64,000 nucleotides of DNA from Hyphomicrobiales bacterium (GTDB taxonomy: Bacteria > Pseudomonadota > Alphaproteobacteria > Rhizobiales > Xanthobacteraceae). The DNA lies in NCBI GenBank assembly GCA_021732215.1, contig JAKFVL010000007.1, positions 147,876-211,875 on the forward strand. Reading direction: 5' to 3'. Made by a program: the position numbers and the translations under genes. This document shows positions 27,102 to 36,401 of the stretch, piece after piece (position 1 is the first letter of the stretch; each line of letters starts with the position of its first letter). The notes beneath the pieces are model-generated. The model was not told the DNA's origin. It made no database searches and saw only the letters and a program-made list of their open reading frames with translations.

Positions 27102-28082
27102 TTACTTGCCGGCGCCTACCAGCTTCCTGAATTTCGCGATTTCCTGCGGCACGAATTGCGCCAGATAATCTGGAGCCATCTCGCTGTCCTCGGCCGGATA
27201 TGAACCGAGGTCGTCGAGCCGTTTCTGGTAGTCCTTGTTGGCGACCGCCTTGCGCATCGCATCGTTGAGCTTGGCTATGATGGGCGCCGGCGTATCTTTC
27301 GGCGCAAACAGCGCATACCATCCGCTGATCTCGAACTGCGGAAGCCCCGCCTCGCTTGCGGTCGGAACGTCGGGCAGTTGCGTGAGCCGCGTCTTCGATG
27401 CCAGCGCGATGCCCTTGACCAGTCCGCCCAGGATCGAGGGAGCCGCCGACGCCGAGGAATCGCAAAGCCCGTCGATCTGACCGCCGATCAGATCCTTTAG
27501 CGCCGGGCCGCCGCCGCGATACCCGACCAGCGTGACATCGATGTCGGCAGCCTGGATGAAGGTCTTGCAGAACAGATAATTCTGAGAGCCGACGCCGGAA
27601 TGACCGATGTTGAGCTTGCCGGGATTCTGCTTCGCGTAGGCGATGAACTCGGCGAGAGTTTTCGCCGGAAAATCCTTCTTGATGGCGACCACCGCCGAGC
27701 TCTTGGTGAACATGCCGATCGGCGCGAAATCGTTCGGCGTGAACTTCACCTCCGGCGTGAAAATGTACATCGCGGTGTTGGTGCCGCTGTTGCCCTGCAC
27801 GATGGTGTAGCCGTCGGGCGGAGATTGCACGACCCGCGCCAGCGCCAGCGCGCCGCCGGCGCCACCGATGTTTTCAATGATGATGCGCTGGCCGAGAATC
27901 TGGCCCATCAGTTCGGCGATCAGCCGGGCGTTGACGTCCGAACTGCCACCAGCCGCGAACGGCACGATCAGCGTAATCGGACGCACCGGATAATCTTGCG
28001 CGACAGCGGGACATGCCAGCGCCGAAAGCACCACCGCAGCGATCCAGCCGCGCAGCGCCAGACCAAATCCAGTGCCGCTCAT
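27102..28082 (-). CDS. Bug/TctC-family periplasmic solute-binding protein
   Basis: 326 residues. A signal peptide is present (LALRGWIAAVVLSALACPAVAQ, cleaved near residue 28). The mature protein starts YPVRPITLIVPFAAGGSSDV, followed by IIENIGGAGG and QSPPDGYTI, standard Bug motifs. Its gene is divergent from the MmgE/PrpD gene (28316) and convergent with malonyl-CoA decarboxylase. It may therefore deliver a carboxylate to this catabolic neighbourhood. No membrane partners are adjacent. Confidence 0.92.
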   Translation of the reverse strand: MSGTGFGLALRGWIAAVVLSALACPAVAQDYPVRPITLIVPFAAGGSSDVNARLIAELMGQILGQRIIIENIGGAGGALALARVVQSPPDGYTIVQGNSGTNTAMYIFTPEVKFTPNDFAPIGMFTKSSAVVAIKKDFPAKTLAEFIAYAKQNPGKLNIGHSGVGSQNYLFCKTFIQAADIDVTLVGYRGGGPALKDLIGGQIDGLCDSSASAAPSILGGLVKGIALASKTRLTQLPDVPTASEAGLPQFEISGWYALFAPKDTPAPIIAKLNDAMRKAVANKDYQKRLDDLGSYPAEDSEMAPDYLAQFVPQEIAKFRKLVGAGK

Positions 28083-28315
28083 GCGCTTCTCCCCCGTGAT
28101 TTCAATCGTACTCTACAGAGGAACGACTTTGGCGCGCAAAGAAAATGCCCACTTTCCTGTGACCGGCTTTATCACTCTGTCAGTTGAACTTTGTCGTTCC
28201 GTCTTGCCATGGTTATCTTGCACTGCCGAAGAATGGTAACCGACTACGATGGCGTTGACGGCAGACCGATGCAACTCTATCGAATTATACCAACGGACAA
28301 GACGGACGAGGTGCC

Positions 28316-29692
28316 ATGATGGCCAATGAAACCGCAACGCTTGCTGCCTATGTCGCAAATCTCGGCTACGACGACATCCCGGCCGAAGTTCTGGAGCGCG
28401 CAAAGGTCCTGACGCTCGACTTTCTCGGCAGCGCCATACGCGCCCGAAGCGAAGCGGATTCGACGCCGTCCATTCTCGCCATGCTCTCCGCCCTCGGTCT
28501 GGATGCCAAGGGCGATGCCACCGTTTTCGGCGACAGCAAGACCTACACGCCCGCGGTTGCGGCGCTGCTGAACGGCGCACTCGGCCATTCGCTCGATTTC
28601 GACGACACCCACGCGGACTCCTCGCTGCATCCGAGCGCGCCCGTGGTGCCGGCTGCCTTCGCCGTCGGCGAAATGGTCGGCGCGTCGGGCCGTGAAGTGC
28701 TCACGGCCATCGTCGCCGGTTATGAAGTCTGTTGCCGGGTCGGCAACGCACTCGATCCAACTTCGCATTACGCGCGCGGCTTTCATCCGACCGCCACTGC
28801 CGGCACGTTCGGCGCAGCAGCAGCCGCCGCCAAGCTCTACAAGCTGTCGGCAGATCAGGTCGTCAGTGCTTTCGGCGTCTCGGGCAGTCAGGCCGCGGGC
28901 TCGTTGCAGTTCCTGCTGAACGGCGCATGGAACAAGCGCTTTCAGGTCGGGGCCGCGGCAATGAACGGCGTCGTTGCCGCGACGCTGGCAAAAAACAGCT
29001 TCATCGGCTCAAGCGATGCGATCGAAGGCAAGCATGGCCTGCTCGCCGGTTACAGTGACAACGCCCATCCCGAGAAAGCCGTCGCCGGTCTCGGCCGCAT
29101 CTATGAAACGTTGAACGTCGGCATCAAGCCTTATCCGAGCTGCCGTTATACGCATGCCGCTATCGACGCACTGATCGCCATGCGCCGCGATCACAACCTG
29201 ACACCGGAGACGATCCAGCGCGTCGAGATCGGCCTGCATCGCAACGGCATCATCCTGACCGGCGACGCGGCGACCAAGCGGCATCCGCAGAACGTGGTCG
29301 GCGGCCAGTTCTCGATGTTTTTCACCGGCGCGGTGGCGCTCGATCAAGGTTCGTTCGGCTGGGACGACTACAAGCGGCTCGGCGATCCGGCGCTGAATGC
29401 GCTCGCCGACAAGATCGAGGTGGTGCAAGACGACAGGATCGAGATCGGCCGCAGCCATCCGTTCGGCGCGCGCGTCACGGTCACCAGCAATGACGGCACC
29501 CACGAGCGGCTGCACGACGATCCGTCGGGCGAGCCGGCGTCGTTTCCGCCGCCGGCAGCGATGCAGCAGAAATTCCTGCAGCTCGCAAAGCCGGTGCTCG
29601 GCCATCGCGCCGCGAGCTTCGCCGACGCGATCTTGTCGATCGACAAGCTCGATCAGGTGAAGCTCGCCGCCGGATTGGGAAGACCAACTTAA
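28316..29692 (+). CDS. MmgE/PrpD family protein
   Basis: 458 residues. The helical N-terminal half has LTLDFLGSAIRARSEADS and NGALGHSLDFDDTH, followed by GYEVCCRVGNAL and RGFHPTATAGTFGAAAAAA. The C-terminal half has KPYPSCRYTHAAIDAL. The family includes 2-methylcitrate dehydratase, cis-aconitate decarboxylase and related lyases. No methylcitrate-cycle genes flank it, so the substrate is open. Two consecutive ATG codons begin the gene. It is divergent from a Bug-type binding protein, a pairing common in these bacteria. Confidence 0.93.
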   Translation: MMANETATLAAYVANLGYDDIPAEVLERAKVLTLDFLGSAIRARSEADSTPSILAMLSALGLDAKGDATVFGDSKTYTPAVAALLNGALGHSLDFDDTHADSSLHPSAPVVPAAFAVGEMVGASGREVLTAIVAGYEVCCRVGNALDPTSHYARGFHPTATAGTFGAAAAAAKLYKLSADQVVSAFGVSGSQAAGSLQFLLNGAWNKRFQVGAAAMNGVVAATLAKNSFIGSSDAIEGKHGLLAGYSDNAHPEKAVAGLGRIYETLNVGIKPYPSCRYTHAAIDALIAMRRDHNLTPETIQRVEIGLHRNGIILTGDAATKRHPQNVVGGQFSMFFTGAVALDQGSFGWDDYKRLGDPALNALADKIEVVQDDRIEIGRSHPFGARVTVTSNDGTHERLHDDPSGEPASFPPPAAMQQKFLQLAKPVLGHRAASFADAILSIDKLDQVKLAAGLGRPT

Positions 29693-29693
29693 T

Positions 29694-29778
29694 GTCGTCC
29701 TCGCGAACGCGAGGACCCATACGCCGTGTACTCTCTTGGGCCGAGGAGGCTATGGGTCCCTGCTTTCGCAGGGACGAC
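29694..29778. repeat. Inverted-repeat element, family B, copy 1
   Basis: The left arm GTCGTCCTCGCGAACGCGAG, then GACCCATA, mirrors the right arm TATGGGTCCC, then TGCTTTCGCAGGGACGAC. It lies between the stop of the PrpD gene and the stop of the convergent SDR gene. A longer copy lies at 38882-39016. Confidence 0.85.
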
Positions 29779-29786
29779 GGCTTAAT

Positions 29787-30566
29787 TCAGAACGCCGTAT
29801 AGCCACCATCGATCACGAAGCAGTCGGTGGTGTGATACGACGAGGCCTGGCTCATCAGATAGACGGCAATTCCGCCGAAATCCGAAGGCTCGCCGAACCG
29901 CCGCACCGGAATGCGCGGCATCACGTTATCGACGAATTTCTCGTTGGCCATGATGCCGGCTGTCATGTCGCTCTTGATCCATCCCGGCAGAATTGCGTTC
30001 GCGGTGACGCCGTTGCGCGCCAGCTCGACGCCGAGCGCACGCACCAGCGCGTTGATCGCAGCTTTCGTCGCCGCATAATGCTCGTTGCGCGCCGTGCCAT
30101 AGAGCGACGCCAGGCTCGACGTTGCCACCAACCGGCCGAACCGATCTCCCGCTGCCGCGCGTTCGGTCATGTGCCGCGCTGCGGCCTGAAACGCATGAAA
30201 GACGCCGTCCAGATTGGTCGCAAACATCGCGCGCCATTGCTCTTCGGTGCGCTCGATAAACGAATGACGCCCGCCGCCGCCGATCCCCGCATTGGCGAAG
30301 CAGCCGTCGACCCGCCCGAATTTTTCCAGCGTCTTCGCCATCGCCGCTTTTACCGACGCTGAATCGCTGACATCGCAGATCACGCTGTCGGCCTTGCCGC
30401 CGGCGCTGGTGATGCCCGCGACAGCCGCCTTGTTCTTGTCGGCGTTGCGTCCCCACAACGACACCGCGCAGCCTTGCGCCGCCAGCGCCTGCGCAATTCC
30501 CAATCCGATTCCGCCATTGCCCCCGGTGATCACGGCAACACGGCCGTTCAGATCGAAAATGCTCAT
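29787..30566 (-). CDS. Short-chain dehydrogenase/reductase
   Basis: 259 residues, classical SDR. The nucleotide-binding motif TGGNGGIG is at 14-21. CDVSD and NAGIGG follow in order, then SSLAS with the catalytic Ser and YAATK with catalytic Tyr and Lys. The C-terminal DGGYTAF is typical. The basic residue after the first motif (LWGRNADK) suggests NADP(H). It may act on hydroxyacyl or alcohol intermediates with the neighbouring enoyl-CoA hydratase, from which it is divergent. Substrate unknown. Confidence 0.94.
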   Translation of the reverse strand: MSIFDLNGRVAVITGGNGGIGLGIAQALAAQGCAVSLWGRNADKNKAAVAGITSAGGKADSVICDVSDSASVKAAMAKTLEKFGRVDGCFANAGIGGGGRHSFIERTEEQWRAMFATNLDGVFHAFQAAARHMTERAAAGDRFGRLVATSSLASLYGTARNEHYAATKAAINALVRALGVELARNGVTANAILPGWIKSDMTAGIMANEKFVDNVMPRIPVRRFGEPSDFGGIAVYLMSQASSYHTTDCFVIDGGYTAF

Positions 30567-30763
30567 CGTGCCCTCGCTGTTTCTTATGACGTTCGTCCTT
30601 TATCAGCTTTTACCGCTTGCCATTTCGGGCTGGCTGCTAATCATGCCCACCCGAACGGCGACGGCGAACTTTCAAATACGCCGTTTGAAAACGCAACCCG
30701 CGCTCAATTCCGCCAAGCGGTACTGACACCCGGACGGCGCATCAGACCCGGAAAGAGGAAACC

Positions 30764-31555
30764 ATGCAGTTCAAACACGTCACGCTGGAAATCGCCGATT
30801 TCGTCGCGGTGCTGAAGCTCGATCACCAGGAGGTCATGAATGCAGTCTCGATGGATATGCTGGGCGGCCTCGCCGAGGCGCTCGACGCCATCGACGACCG
30901 GCGAGATGAGGTCCGCTGCGTCGTGCTGACCGGCGCGGGCCGCGCCTTCTGCACCGGCGCGAACCTTCAGGGCCGCAACCAGTCCACTTCCAAACGCAGC
31001 AATGCCGGTGCTGCGCTGGAAACCGGCTTTCATCCGTTTCTGCGCCGCCTGCGCAACCTGCATTGCCCGCTGGTCACCGCTGTCAACGGGCCCGCGGCAG
31101 GTGCTGGCATGAGTTTCGCGCTGATGGGCGACATGATTCTGTGCGCGCGCTCGTCCTATTTCCTGCAGGCGTTTCGCCGCATCGGTCTGGTGCCGGATTG
31201 CGGATCGACCTGGCTGCTGCCGCGCATGATCGGCAAGGCCCGCGCCATAGAACTGTCGCTGATGGGTGAGCGGCTGCCTGCCGAGACCGCGCTGGCGTGG
31301 GGTCTGGTCAACCGTGTCCATGACGATGCAACGCTGATGGACGAGGCGATGAAGCTCGCGACCGAGCTTGCCAACGGACCAACGGTCGCGCTGACGCAGA
31401 TCAGAAAACTTTACTGGGAAAGCCCGGACAATACCTTCGAAGAGCAGCTCAACATGGAATTCCAGTGCCAGCGGATTGCCGGCTCGGCGGAAGATTTCAA
31501 GGAAGGCGTCGGCGCATTTCTCGAAAAGCGCCCGGCCAAATTCAAGGGCCGCTGA
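30764..31555 (+). CDS. Enoyl-CoA hydratase/isomerase family protein
   Basis: 263 residues of the crotonase fold. The oxyanion-hole segments are GRAFCTGANLQG (near 64-75) and NGPAAGAGMSFALMGDMILC. The position of the first catalytic Glu of hydratases carries Gly/Met, whereas the region of the second (RIGLVPDCGSTWLLPR) has Asp in place of Glu. It may therefore be an isomerase or a PaaG-like member rather than a classical hydratase. It is divergent from the SDR gene and forms part of the fatty-acid/aromatic catabolic neighbourhood. Confidence 0.92.
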   Translation: MQFKHVTLEIADFVAVLKLDHQEVMNAVSMDMLGGLAEALDAIDDRRDEVRCVVLTGAGRAFCTGANLQGRNQSTSKRSNAGAALETGFHPFLRRLRNLHCPLVTAVNGPAAGAGMSFALMGDMILCARSSYFLQAFRRIGLVPDCGSTWLLPRMIGKARAIELSLMGERLPAETALAWGLVNRVHDDATLMDEAMKLATELANGPTVALTQIRKLYWESPDNTFEEQLNMEFQCQRIAGSAEDFKEGVGAFLEKRPAKFKGR

Positions 31556-31580
31556 CGGCCAGCGCTGAGTTAGATCAGCT

Positions 31581-31654
31581 GTCATTGCGAGGAGCACAGC
31601 GACGAAGCAATCCATTATTTTGGAGCTGGATTGCTTCGCTTCGCTCGCAATGAC
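31581..31654. repeat. Inverted-repeat element, family C, copy 1
   Basis: GTCATTGCGAGGAGCACAGC, then GACGAAGCAATCCA, mirrors TGGATTGCTTCG, then CTTCGCTCGCAATGAC. It lies 25 bases after the enoyl-CoA hydratase stop. A second copy lies at 38060-38136. Confidence 0.9.
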
Positions 31655-31672
31655 GAAGTTTGACAAATTCAA

Positions 31673-31702
31673 AAAGCCGCGCTGTCAGCGCGGCCTTTAT
31701 AA
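31673..31702 (-). terminator. Rho-independent terminator of the small gene at 31717
   Basis: On the minus strand GGCCGCGCTGACAGCGCGG forms a hairpin followed by CTTTTTG, directly after the stop codon of the gene. Confidence 0.85.
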
Positions 31703-31716
31703 GCATAGACGTCAGA

Positions 31717-32040
31717 TCAGGCCGCGCCGCTCATGTACGTCTCGCGGCGGCCCAGCATGCGCTCCGCGGCGGTCTTGGCATCGGCCTTGGTCAGCGACGC
31801 GCAGGTGCGATACTCAAGCTGCGGCAATTCTTCGCGCCGGGAGAACCATGATGCGAACTTGCCGGGCTTCGACGGCAATTGCGACAGCGCCACCGCGACG
31901 CTATCGACTGCGCCGAACGCGAACAACGCACCCGACGAGGCATGACGCACCTCGAAAATTCCCGGCCCGATCGGTGCTTCGATATTCTCGCCGCGCGCAA
32001 CATTCGGATAGCGCTTCCACTCACCCCAACCGGAAATCAT
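31717..32040 (-). CDS. Small conserved hypothetical protein
   Basis: 107 residues from the ATG at 32040, which has AAGGA seven bases upstream; an ATG seven codons earlier lacks one. The sequence has two conserved-looking blocks, GPGIFEVRHASSGALFAFGA and EYRTCASLTKADAKTAAERM, then LGRRETYMSGAA. The arrangement of a short beta segment and a later helix with Arg/Glu loosely recalls the GIY-YIG fold, but the diagnostic motifs are absent. I do not assign a function. It is monocistronic with its own terminator. Confidence 0.7.
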   Translation of the reverse strand: MISGWGEWKRYPNVARGENIEAPIGPGIFEVRHASSGALFAFGAVDSVAVALSQLPSKPGKFASWFSRREELPQLEYRTCASLTKADAKTAAERMLGRRETYMSGAA

Positions 32041-32318
32041 CTCACGTCCTTCGATGTTCAATCATGCGAGACTAAAGAGACACCGCCGAATCGTGGCCAA
32101 ATTCCGTGCCGGTTGCATCTCACTTTGCAAATTCTTTGTGGATATGGCTGCTAGCGGCATCTTTTGCAAGCTGATCGGCCCGGATCAGCTTGGGGGCAGT
32201 CAGCGCCCAATGTACCGCAAAATCGTTGCAAGACAGGCATTTCCTGCGCAACACTTAACAAAATCGAATATCTGCCACGACAATTATACGTGAACTGAAA
32301 GAACCGGGAACCGATCCG

Positions 32319-33500
32319 ATGGCGACCCCTTCAAGCATCGATTGCGGCTTGCGCGAGGCCTGTGTTTCCGGCCGGCTCGCCGGCGTGGTCGCGATCGCTT
32401 CAGCCGGCGGCAAGATCATTTATCAAGGCGCGTTCGGCAAACGCGATATCGCCAAGGACGCGCCGATGACGCTCGACAGCGTGTTCTGGATCGCGTCGAT
32501 GACGAAGGCGATCACGGCGGCGGCCGCGATGCAGCTTGTCGAACAAGGCAAGTTGTCGCTGGACGAACCGATCGAAAGAGTTCTTCCCGATCTGGCGAAT
32601 CCGCAGGTGCTGGATGGATTCGATGCCGACGGTGAGCCGGAGCTGCGTCCGGCGATCCGGGCGATCACGCTTCGCCACTTGCTCACACACACCTCCGGCT
32701 TCTGTTACGACATGTGGAATGGCGAGATCGGCCGCTACCGCGCGAAGGCGGGACTGCCGCCGCTCGGCGGCGCGCTCTATGCAGCGCTGCGCACGCCGGT
32801 GGTCACCGATCCCGGCACGCGGTGGGAGTACTCGACCGGCATCGACTGGGCAGGCTTTGCCGTCGAAGCCGCGAGCGGCCAACCCCTCGATGTTTACATG
32901 CGCGACAATCTGTTCGCGCCTCTCGGCATGACCGACACCGGTTTCAGGATTCGCGGCGACCAGCGCGCCCGTCTCGCCGGCATGCACCGGCGCGAAGCCA
33001 ATGGCTCGTTGACGCCGACTGTGTTCGAAACGCAGCAGGAACCCGAGCGATTCATGGGCGGCGGCGCGCTCTATGGCACGGCATCGGATTACATCAAATT
33101 CACCCAGATGATCCTCGATCGCGGCAGCGCAAACGGCCATCAGGTGTTGCGGCCGGACACGGTTGCGCTAATGGCGCAGAATCACATCGGCGATCTGACC
33201 ACGTCCGGGCTCACGACATATGCGCCGCTGCTCAGCAACGACTTCGATCCGTATCCGGGCATGGCGAAGAAATGGGGCCTGAGTTTTCTCATCAACACCG
33301 AGACGACACCGGAAGGCCGCAGCCCCGGAAGTCTCGCATGGGCGGGCCTCGGCAACACCTACTACTGGATCGATCCGGCACGCGGAATCTCGGGCGTCAT
33401 CATGATGCAGGTGCTGCCGTTCGCCGATAGAATATGCCTCGACACGTATGCGGCGTTCGAACGCGGCGTGTACGACATGATCGGCGCGAAGCCGGTTTAA
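32319..33500 (+). CDS. Serine hydrolase of the beta-lactamase/esterase family
   Basis: 393 residues. The nucleophile motif is SMTK (Ser-x-x-Lys) in FWIASMTKAITAAAAMQLVE, near residues 58-63. The second motif is Tyr-Ser-Thr in WEYSTGIDWAGF, and the third region is WAGLGNTYYWIDP. This arrangement is that of class-C-like esterases (EstB type) and D-aminopeptidase-like enzymes, not of secreted resistance beta-lactamases. No signal peptide is present, so it is cytoplasmic. Likely substrates are esters or small lactones. It is monocistronic, preceded by a 278-base gap. Confidence 0.92.
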   Translation: MATPSSIDCGLREACVSGRLAGVVAIASAGGKIIYQGAFGKRDIAKDAPMTLDSVFWIASMTKAITAAAAMQLVEQGKLSLDEPIERVLPDLANPQVLDGFDADGEPELRPAIRAITLRHLLTHTSGFCYDMWNGEIGRYRAKAGLPPLGGALYAALRTPVVTDPGTRWEYSTGIDWAGFAVEAASGQPLDVYMRDNLFAPLGMTDTGFRIRGDQRARLAGMHRREANGSLTPTVFETQQEPERFMGGGALYGTASDYIKFTQMILDRGSANGHQVLRPDTVALMAQNHIGDLTTSGLTTYAPLLSNDFDPYPGMAKKWGLSFLINTETTPEGRSPGSLAWAGLGNTYYWIDPARGISGVIMMQVLPFADRICLDTYAAFERGVYDMIGAKPV

Positions 33501-33520
33501 AACATATTTTGTACCATCGT

Positions 33521-33605
33521 CATGGCCGGGCTTGTCCCGGCCATCCACGTCTTGAACTGCGGCTACGATGTAAAAACGTGGATGCCCGCGACAAGCGCGG
33601 GCATG
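33521..33605. repeat. Inverted-repeat element, family A, copy 2
   Basis: CATGGCCGGGCTTGTCCCGG, then CCATCCACG, mirrors ACGTGGATGCCCGCGACAAG, then CGCGGGCATGA. It lies between convergent genes, as copy 1 lies after dnaN. Confidence 0.85.
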
Positions 33606-33635
33606 AGGAATTGTGTATGCCGGACGCGCGTTGCG

Positions 33636-34637
33636 CTAACCCAACAACCCCTTCTGCTTCGCAAGCTCCTTCAGCGACACCTGCGGACGCGCGCCGATGT
33701 GCTGGATCACCTCGGCGGCGGCGAGGCAGCCGAGCTCGCCGGCACGCTTGTGCCCGGCATTGATGGCGAGTCCGTAGAGAAAGCCGGCCGCGAACAGATC
33801 GCCCGCGCCCGTGGTGTCGACCACCTTCGTCACCGGCGAGGCGGCGACCGTGGTGACTGTACTCTTGTCGACGACGACACATCCCTTTTCGCTGCGCGTC
33901 ACGGCGGCGAGCTTCGCGTCGGTGCGCAGCTGCTTCAATGCGGCATCGAAGTCGTTGCTCTCATAGAGCGACAGCAATTCGGATTCGTTGGCGAATACGA
34001 TATCCACCGTGCCGCCACGAATGAGATCGACGAATTCGTTGCGATAGCGGCCGATGCAGAATGCATCCGATAGCGTCAGCGCCACCTGACGCCCGGCGTC
34101 GTGTGCGATCTTCGATGCTTTCACAAAGGCTTCCTTGGCGTCTTTCGGATCCCACAGGTAGCCTTCGAGATAGGTGACAGCCGCGGACGCGATTTGCTTT
34201 TCGTCGATGTCCGCAGGCGACAGATTCTGCGCCGCGCCGAGATAGGTATTCATGGTGCGCTCGCCGTCCGGCGTCACCAGAATGTAGGAACAGCCGGTGG
34301 CAACGCCGTCAGTCGCGGCGGGCGTGGTGAAGGTGACGTTGGCGGCGCGGATGTCGTGCGTATAGAGCTTGCCGATCTGGTCGCTCTTGACCTTGCCGAC
34401 AAACGCCGTGCGGCCGCCGAAGCTCGCGATCCCGACAATGGTATTCGCCGCCGAGCCGCCCGAGATTTCCGTGGCCGGTCCCATCGCATCGTAGATCGCC
34501 GCCGCCCGCGCTTCATCGATCAGGCTCATTGAGCCCTTGGCCATGCCATGCGCGCCGAGGAAGGCATCGTCGGTCTGCGCCATGATATCGAAGATGGCGT
34601 TGCCGATACCCAGAACGTCGTATGTGGCTGCGGTCAT
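33636..34637 (-). CDS. PfkB-family sugar/nucleoside kinase (adenosine-kinase-like)
   Basis: 333 residues from the ATG at 34637; an ATG two codons earlier is also possible. The PfkB signature GGSAANTIVGIASFGGRTAF lies in the first third. The ATP/anion-hole motif DTTGAGDLFAAGFLYG, with catalytic Asp, lies near the end. The N-terminal YDVLGIGNAIFDI is typical of adenosine-kinase-like members in alphaproteobacteria. It phosphorylates a ribose- or sugar-containing substrate. The gene is divergent from murJ. Confidence 0.93.
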   Translation of the reverse strand: MTAATYDVLGIGNAIFDIMAQTDDAFLGAHGMAKGSMSLIDEARAAAIYDAMGPATEISGGSAANTIVGIASFGGRTAFVGKVKSDQIGKLYTHDIRAANVTFTTPAATDGVATGCSYILVTPDGERTMNTYLGAAQNLSPADIDEKQIASAAVTYLEGYLWDPKDAKEAFVKASKIAHDAGRQVALTLSDAFCIGRYRNEFVDLIRGGTVDIVFANESELLSLYESNDFDAALKQLRTDAKLAAVTRSEKGCVVVDKSTVTTVAASPVTKVVDTTGAGDLFAAGFLYGLAINAGHKRAGELGCLAAAEVIQHIGARPQVSLKELAKQKGLLG

Positions 34638-34779
34638 TAACAATAATCCCGTTCAGACGTTCGTGCCCGCACCGGGGACGGAATTCGCATCGCCCGCCAA
34701 AGCCAGCCTCGTGTAAGATCGCCGCGACCTACACGATCCCTTCTCCCACAGCAAGTTCAACGCTCCCCGCACCCGCCAA

Positions 34780-36333
34780 ATGATCCGCCACATCCTCACC
34801 GTTTCGACCGGAACCCTCGCCTCGCGCATCCTCGGCTTCGTGCGCGACGCGCTGATCGCTGCGCTGCTCGGCGCGGGCTGGGTGGCGGATGCTTTCCTGG
34901 TCGCATTCCAGTTCATCAACGTGGCGCGGCGCATGCTGACCGAAGGCGCTCTGAACGCAGCGCTGGTGCCGGGATATCTGCATGTCCGCGAGACCGCTGG
35001 CACGCAGCCGGCCGCGGCCTATGCCGGCCGTGTGCTCGGCAGCGTCACGCTGGTGCTGATCCTGATCGGCCTCGCGCTCGGCCTCTTCATGCCGCAGGTG
35101 ATCGGTCTTCTCGCTCCGGGTTTCAAAGGCCCGGCGCTGCAATCGGCAATCGACAACGCGCGCCTGATGCTGCCTTACTTCGCCTTCGTCGGACCTGCGA
35201 CGGTGATGATGGGCGTGCTCAACGCCGAGCACCGTTTCATGCTTACCGCATTCTCGCCGGTGCTGTTCAATATCGTGATGATCTGCACCGTCGGCGTGCT
35301 GCTGATGTGGCAGCACGATCCGGCATGGTCGGCGACCGCGATCGCGGGAGCCGTCGGTGTCGCCGGCTGTCTGCAGATGCTGATCCTGATTCAGCGCCGG
35401 CCCTCGCGCGAGGGCCTTGCAACACCGGTCAAAGTCTCGTTCGATCCGCAGATCCGCGGCTTCTTCCGTAAGGCAACGCCGGGGATGCTGGCGAACTCCG
35501 GACCGCAATTCCTGATCGTCGCCGGCGCCATTCTGGCCTCGTCGTCGCCTGCCGCGGTGTCCTGGCTCTATTTCGCCAACCGCCTGATCGAATTGCCGCT
35601 CGGCATGGTCGGCGTCGCCATGGGCACCGTGCTGGTGCCGGAACTGACGCGCGCGATCCGCAACGATGACGGCACAGCATTGAGCAACGCCGAATCCCGC
35701 GGGCTTGAACTCGCGGTCGCGCTGGCGCTGCCGGCGACGCTCGGACTGATGATTCTTGCCGAACCGATCGTGCGGCTGCTGTTCGAGCATGGCGCATTCA
35801 CCCCGGCCGATACGGCCGCGACGGCGCAAGCGCTGACGCTACTCGCGCTGGGACTGCCAGCCCACGTGCTGACCAAAACCCTGTCGCCGGCTTTCTTCGC
35901 CCGGGAGGACACCCGGACGCCCTTGATCGCCACGCTGAGCGGTCTCGCGATCGCAGTGCTCGCTGGTCTCCTGATCGGACGATCCTCCGGGGCCAACGGG
36001 GTCGCAGCCAGCATCGCGGCCGGCGCATGGGGCTGTGCGCTGATCCTGATTGGGCGTGGCGCGATGACTTTTGGCTTCTCGCTCGATGCGTTGGCGCTGA
36101 GGCGGCTGCCGCGCATCGTTCTGTGTGCACTCACGATGGGCGCGATGTTGCTGACCGCGACATCTTTCGTTGCACCGGTATTCGAGACGGCGACCTTCAC
36201 CGCGGAGCTCACGATTGTCGGCGGACTGGTTGCGGCCGGCATCTCGTTCTACGGGTTGCTGCTCGATCTGCTCGGGATCGTGAGCTGGAGCAAGGCCGTG
36301 GACAACCTGCGTGACAACGGTTCGCGCGAGTAG
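34780..36333 (+). CDS. murJ: Lipid II flippase MurJ
   Basis: 517 residues with about 14 hydrophobic segments. The family beginning is clear (TVSTGTLASRILGFVRDALI, then AFLVAFQFINVARRMLTEGA), with conserved Arg residues in the central cavity, followed by NAALVPGYL and WLYFANRLIELPLGMVG. It moves lipid II across the inner membrane for peptidoglycan synthesis. It lies 68 bases before trpS on the same strand, an arrangement common in this family. Confidence 0.97.
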   Translation: MIRHILTVSTGTLASRILGFVRDALIAALLGAGWVADAFLVAFQFINVARRMLTEGALNAALVPGYLHVRETAGTQPAAAYAGRVLGSVTLVLILIGLALGLFMPQVIGLLAPGFKGPALQSAIDNARLMLPYFAFVGPATVMMGVLNAEHRFMLTAFSPVLFNIVMICTVGVLLMWQHDPAWSATAIAGAVGVAGCLQMLILIQRRPSREGLATPVKVSFDPQIRGFFRKATPGMLANSGPQFLIVAGAILASSSPAAVSWLYFANRLIELPLGMVGVAMGTVLVPELTRAIRNDDGTALSNAESRGLELAVALALPATLGLMILAEPIVRLLFEHGAFTPADTAATAQALTLLALGLPAHVLTKTLSPAFFAREDTRTPLIATLSGLAIAVLAGLLIGRSSGANGVAASIAAGAWGCALILIGRGAMTFGFSLDALALRRLPRIVLCALTMGAMLLTATSFVAPVFETATFTAELTIVGGLVAAGISFYGLLLDLLGIVSWSKAVDNLRDNGSRE

Positions 36334-36401
36334 GCCCAAATCGTGCTTGACGGTGACGCGCGTGCGCTGGCAAACGACCCCGAAAGACAAGGACCACAGC
36401 G

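Noticed and set aside
31717..32040. GIY-YIG nuclease assignment for the small protein
   Set aside because: The order of segments is suggestive, but the GIY and YIG tripeptides and catalytic residues are missing.
34729..35829. 366-codon open frame on minus
   Set aside because: Antisense to murJ; the composition is shadow-like.
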